Source: Rhodocyclaceae bacterium (GTDB lineage: Bacteria; Pseudomonadota; Gammaproteobacteria; Burkholderiales; Rhodocyclaceae). From it: a stretch of DNA of 64,000 nucleotides. A program made the position numbers and the translations under genes. Under the pieces are notes generated by a model. It ran no database searches. It had not been told where the DNA came from and was given only the letters and a program-made list of their open reading frames with translations. The stretch is taken from assembly GCA_019455325.1 (NCBI GenBank), contig JACFMQ010000015.1, positions 1 to 64,000 of the forward strand, in the 5' to 3' direction. Below are positions 63,701-64,000 of this stretch, piece by piece (within the stretch, counting starts at the first letter, position 1; the number at the start of each line of letters is the position of its first letter).

Positions 63701-64000
63701 AGCGCCGTACCCGAGCCGTCGTAATCCGGCGTTACGCTGACCGTCAGCGGCTTGAGAAAGCCGCGCAGCAGCGGCGCGGTGTGGCCGTCGTAGATGCGCC
63801 AGACGGTGCTCTCGCCGCCGTTGGCGGAAATGTCGGCACCCCAGGCCGTAAAGTTGGTGATGTCGGTCATTTGCGCGGCATCCAGGCCGGTGACCCCGCC
63901 AACGCCCGCAGCGCCGATGCCGGCAGCCATCAGGCCGTTGTCCCAGACACTGTTGCTGATCGTGCCGCCGCTCCAGTTTTCCCCGACCAGGCCACCGGCC
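60781..64000 (-). CDS. TpsA-type filamentous adhesin with GLUG repeats (N-terminus outside window)
   Basis: The reading frame stays open past the window edge (GLVGENWSGGTISNSVWDNGL before the first internal Met at 63930), so at least 1073 C-terminal residues are seen. A stretch of about 25 GLUG-type repeats (GGLVGxNxGxxxGSYATGxV variants, many SHATGNVTA) is flanked by YDG/MBG-like beta domains (PLTVTANSASKTWDG, AQPLTV-type) and followed by a Pro-Glu-Pro-Asn/Ser tail of tandem tetrapeptides and about 50 C-terminal residues. This is a large surface beta-helix exported by the adjacent TpsB. The TPS domain needed to confirm it is beyond the window. Confidence 0.88.
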   Translation of the reverse strand, partial: AGGLVGENWSGGTISNSVWDNGLMAAGIGAAGVGGVTGLDAAQMTDITNFTAWGADISANGGESTVWRIYDGHTAPLLRGFLKPLTVSVTPDYDGSGTALADIGSATLTGLPGGDPHVLGAASVINGDTLTLRSTQADSYTATSNATVSGLYSDQQGYDIAYASSRTIATPGSAAGDIQLPGSITWTSGTLVIDTAGSVTTDSTGVNTTAISGDAFRLVNGNWLQNSASLAGFSVSDFQLAGGTFLRAIGGDGSDEDNAYQLTDIYGLQGMASTSLLGRHFALANDIDASGTAQWNGGAGFVPVGGNAAAFAGSFDGRDYGIGSLSIVCSGSAWLGLFGKAAGAALANVTLTGATVTGGLASGNNSYVGTLLGEGDAATTVSNAGAVGGTVTATGNFMGGLIGSSAGSVTNSSASATVSGGNNAGGLIGENTGSVTGSSASGTVTGGATVGGLIGWARNGSTVGSSSASGLVTGTGDGVGGLVGVNTAGASTIAGSSASGNVAGASGVGGLLGIANGGTVSGSHATGNVTATGVNAGGLVGQLGNSTTAASIGNSYATGSVDGDSGIGGLVGVVGHGTVSGSHATGNVTATDVNAGGLVGQLGTSTTTASIGNSYATGLVQANAGQAGGLVGVIAAGSGVSGSHASGDVGGVDYVGGLVGVAQAGGVITGSHASGDVTGQNHIGGLVGEAHMDIADSHATGSVTGTGDLVGGLVGATDHAITGSYATGTAQGVDQVGGLAGWTSAAIAGSYATGNATGSGNAVGGLVGEQTGGSIDNSYATGAVSGTSNLGGLVGWQTGGTSNGFYATTDANGNAINGGAAFNALGTGRTLAELRQLATFTDAGWTNIDDAGGTGKVWRIYEGSTTPLLRSFLTPLTVTANSASKTWDGVPWSGGDGVTYSEAPDARLLGTPTYGGNSQGAVNAGSYAIAPGGLYSTQRGYDIAYADGVLQINGGPPPDPPPPPNPPPPPDPEPNPEPNPEPNPEPNPEPNPEPSPEPSPEPSPEPSPEPTPAPVPEMPSDLSSPYDSALASTRPLNARQGNAEEDGVTMQLTDRRLPYAIVDSGIRLPEGL
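60971..61090 (-). repeat. Ten tandem 12-bp repeats encoding a PEPS/PEPN tail
   Basis: Units GGTTCCGGGCTC (four perfect copies, 60971-61018) pass into GGCTCCGGGTTC (61031-61078) with one hybrid between. In the adhesin they encode Pro-Glu-Pro-Ser, then Pro-Glu-Pro-Asn tetrapeptides, near the C-terminus. Slippage at such repeats would change tail length in steps of four residues without frameshift. Confidence 0.9.

Overview
The window is GC-rich chromosomal DNA from a betaproteobacterium, most likely of the Rhodocyclales type (Dechloromonas, Azospira, Thauera and relatives). The inference rests on gene content and order: a DUF2863 gene, the yciB-yciI-bolA-parvulin block, biotin genes in the order bioA, bioF, bioH, bioC, bioD, a narGHJI cluster followed by a PpiC-like gene, and many diguanylate cyclase and TonB genes. 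I saw no rRNA or tRNA gene, no CRISPR array, no insertion sequence and no integrase gene.

Layout. 1-3500: the distal end of an integron cassette array, with six co-oriented small genes separated by attC-like sites (acetyltransferase, pentapeptide repeat protein, TonB-C-like lipoprotein, M23 peptidase, secreted hydrolase, HhH protein). The integrase and attI should lie left of position 1. 3571-5634: yaaA and a DUF2863 gene, then a 100-bp hairpin repeat. 5767-11242: the biotin operon, interrupted between bioA and bioF by a ribbon-helix-helix/PIN toxin-antitoxin pair. 11239-14566 (minus): a hybrid histidine kinase with REC and HPt domains, between a 24-codon leader peptide and a 68-residue Cys-rich mini-protein, all joined by one-base stop/start overlaps. 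14669-16642: yciB, yciI, bolA and a periplasmic parvulin. 17055-19965: a class I amidotransferase, a fosmidomycin-resistance-like exporter and its divergent AraC regulator. 20066-24028: purL.

24108-31733: second-messenger signalling. There is one stand-alone membrane diguanylate cyclase, a CnoX-type thioredoxin, and a three-gene operon of TonB-dependent receptor, ABC_sub_bind periplasmic protein and a membrane GGDEF protein with a degenerate EAL domain. 31880-34232: bifunctional NAD(P)HX repair enzyme and an EamA transporter. 34252-43027 is accessory-rich: AbrB/PIN, DUF4258/DUF2283 and DUF1778/GNAT toxin-antitoxin-like pairs, a CBS protein, an orphan FliD-like protein, a ClpX-like AAA+ ATPase without the zinc domain, an XRE regulator, and a large DUF4214/RTX secreted protein. 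43209-51026: an FGE-like protein, nadC, thrC, a DUF2249/membrane-protein pair with a possible FNR site, hom, a GNAT gene and alaA.

51537-58949: the respiratory nitrate reductase operon narGHJI plus a PpiC-like prolyl isomerase, implying anaerobic nitrate respiration. 59111-64000 (minus): a two-partner secretion system, with a TpsB transporter and a GLUG-repeat TpsA adhesin whose N-terminus lies beyond the window.

The features most worth a second look are the ClpX-like ATPase that has lost several ClpX landmarks, the TonB receptor/binding protein/degenerate-EAL operon, the leader-kinase-miniprotein unit, and the integron array. Start sites were chosen from ribosome binding sites, overlaps and family knowledge. 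All family assignments come from reading the translated sequence, not from database searches.
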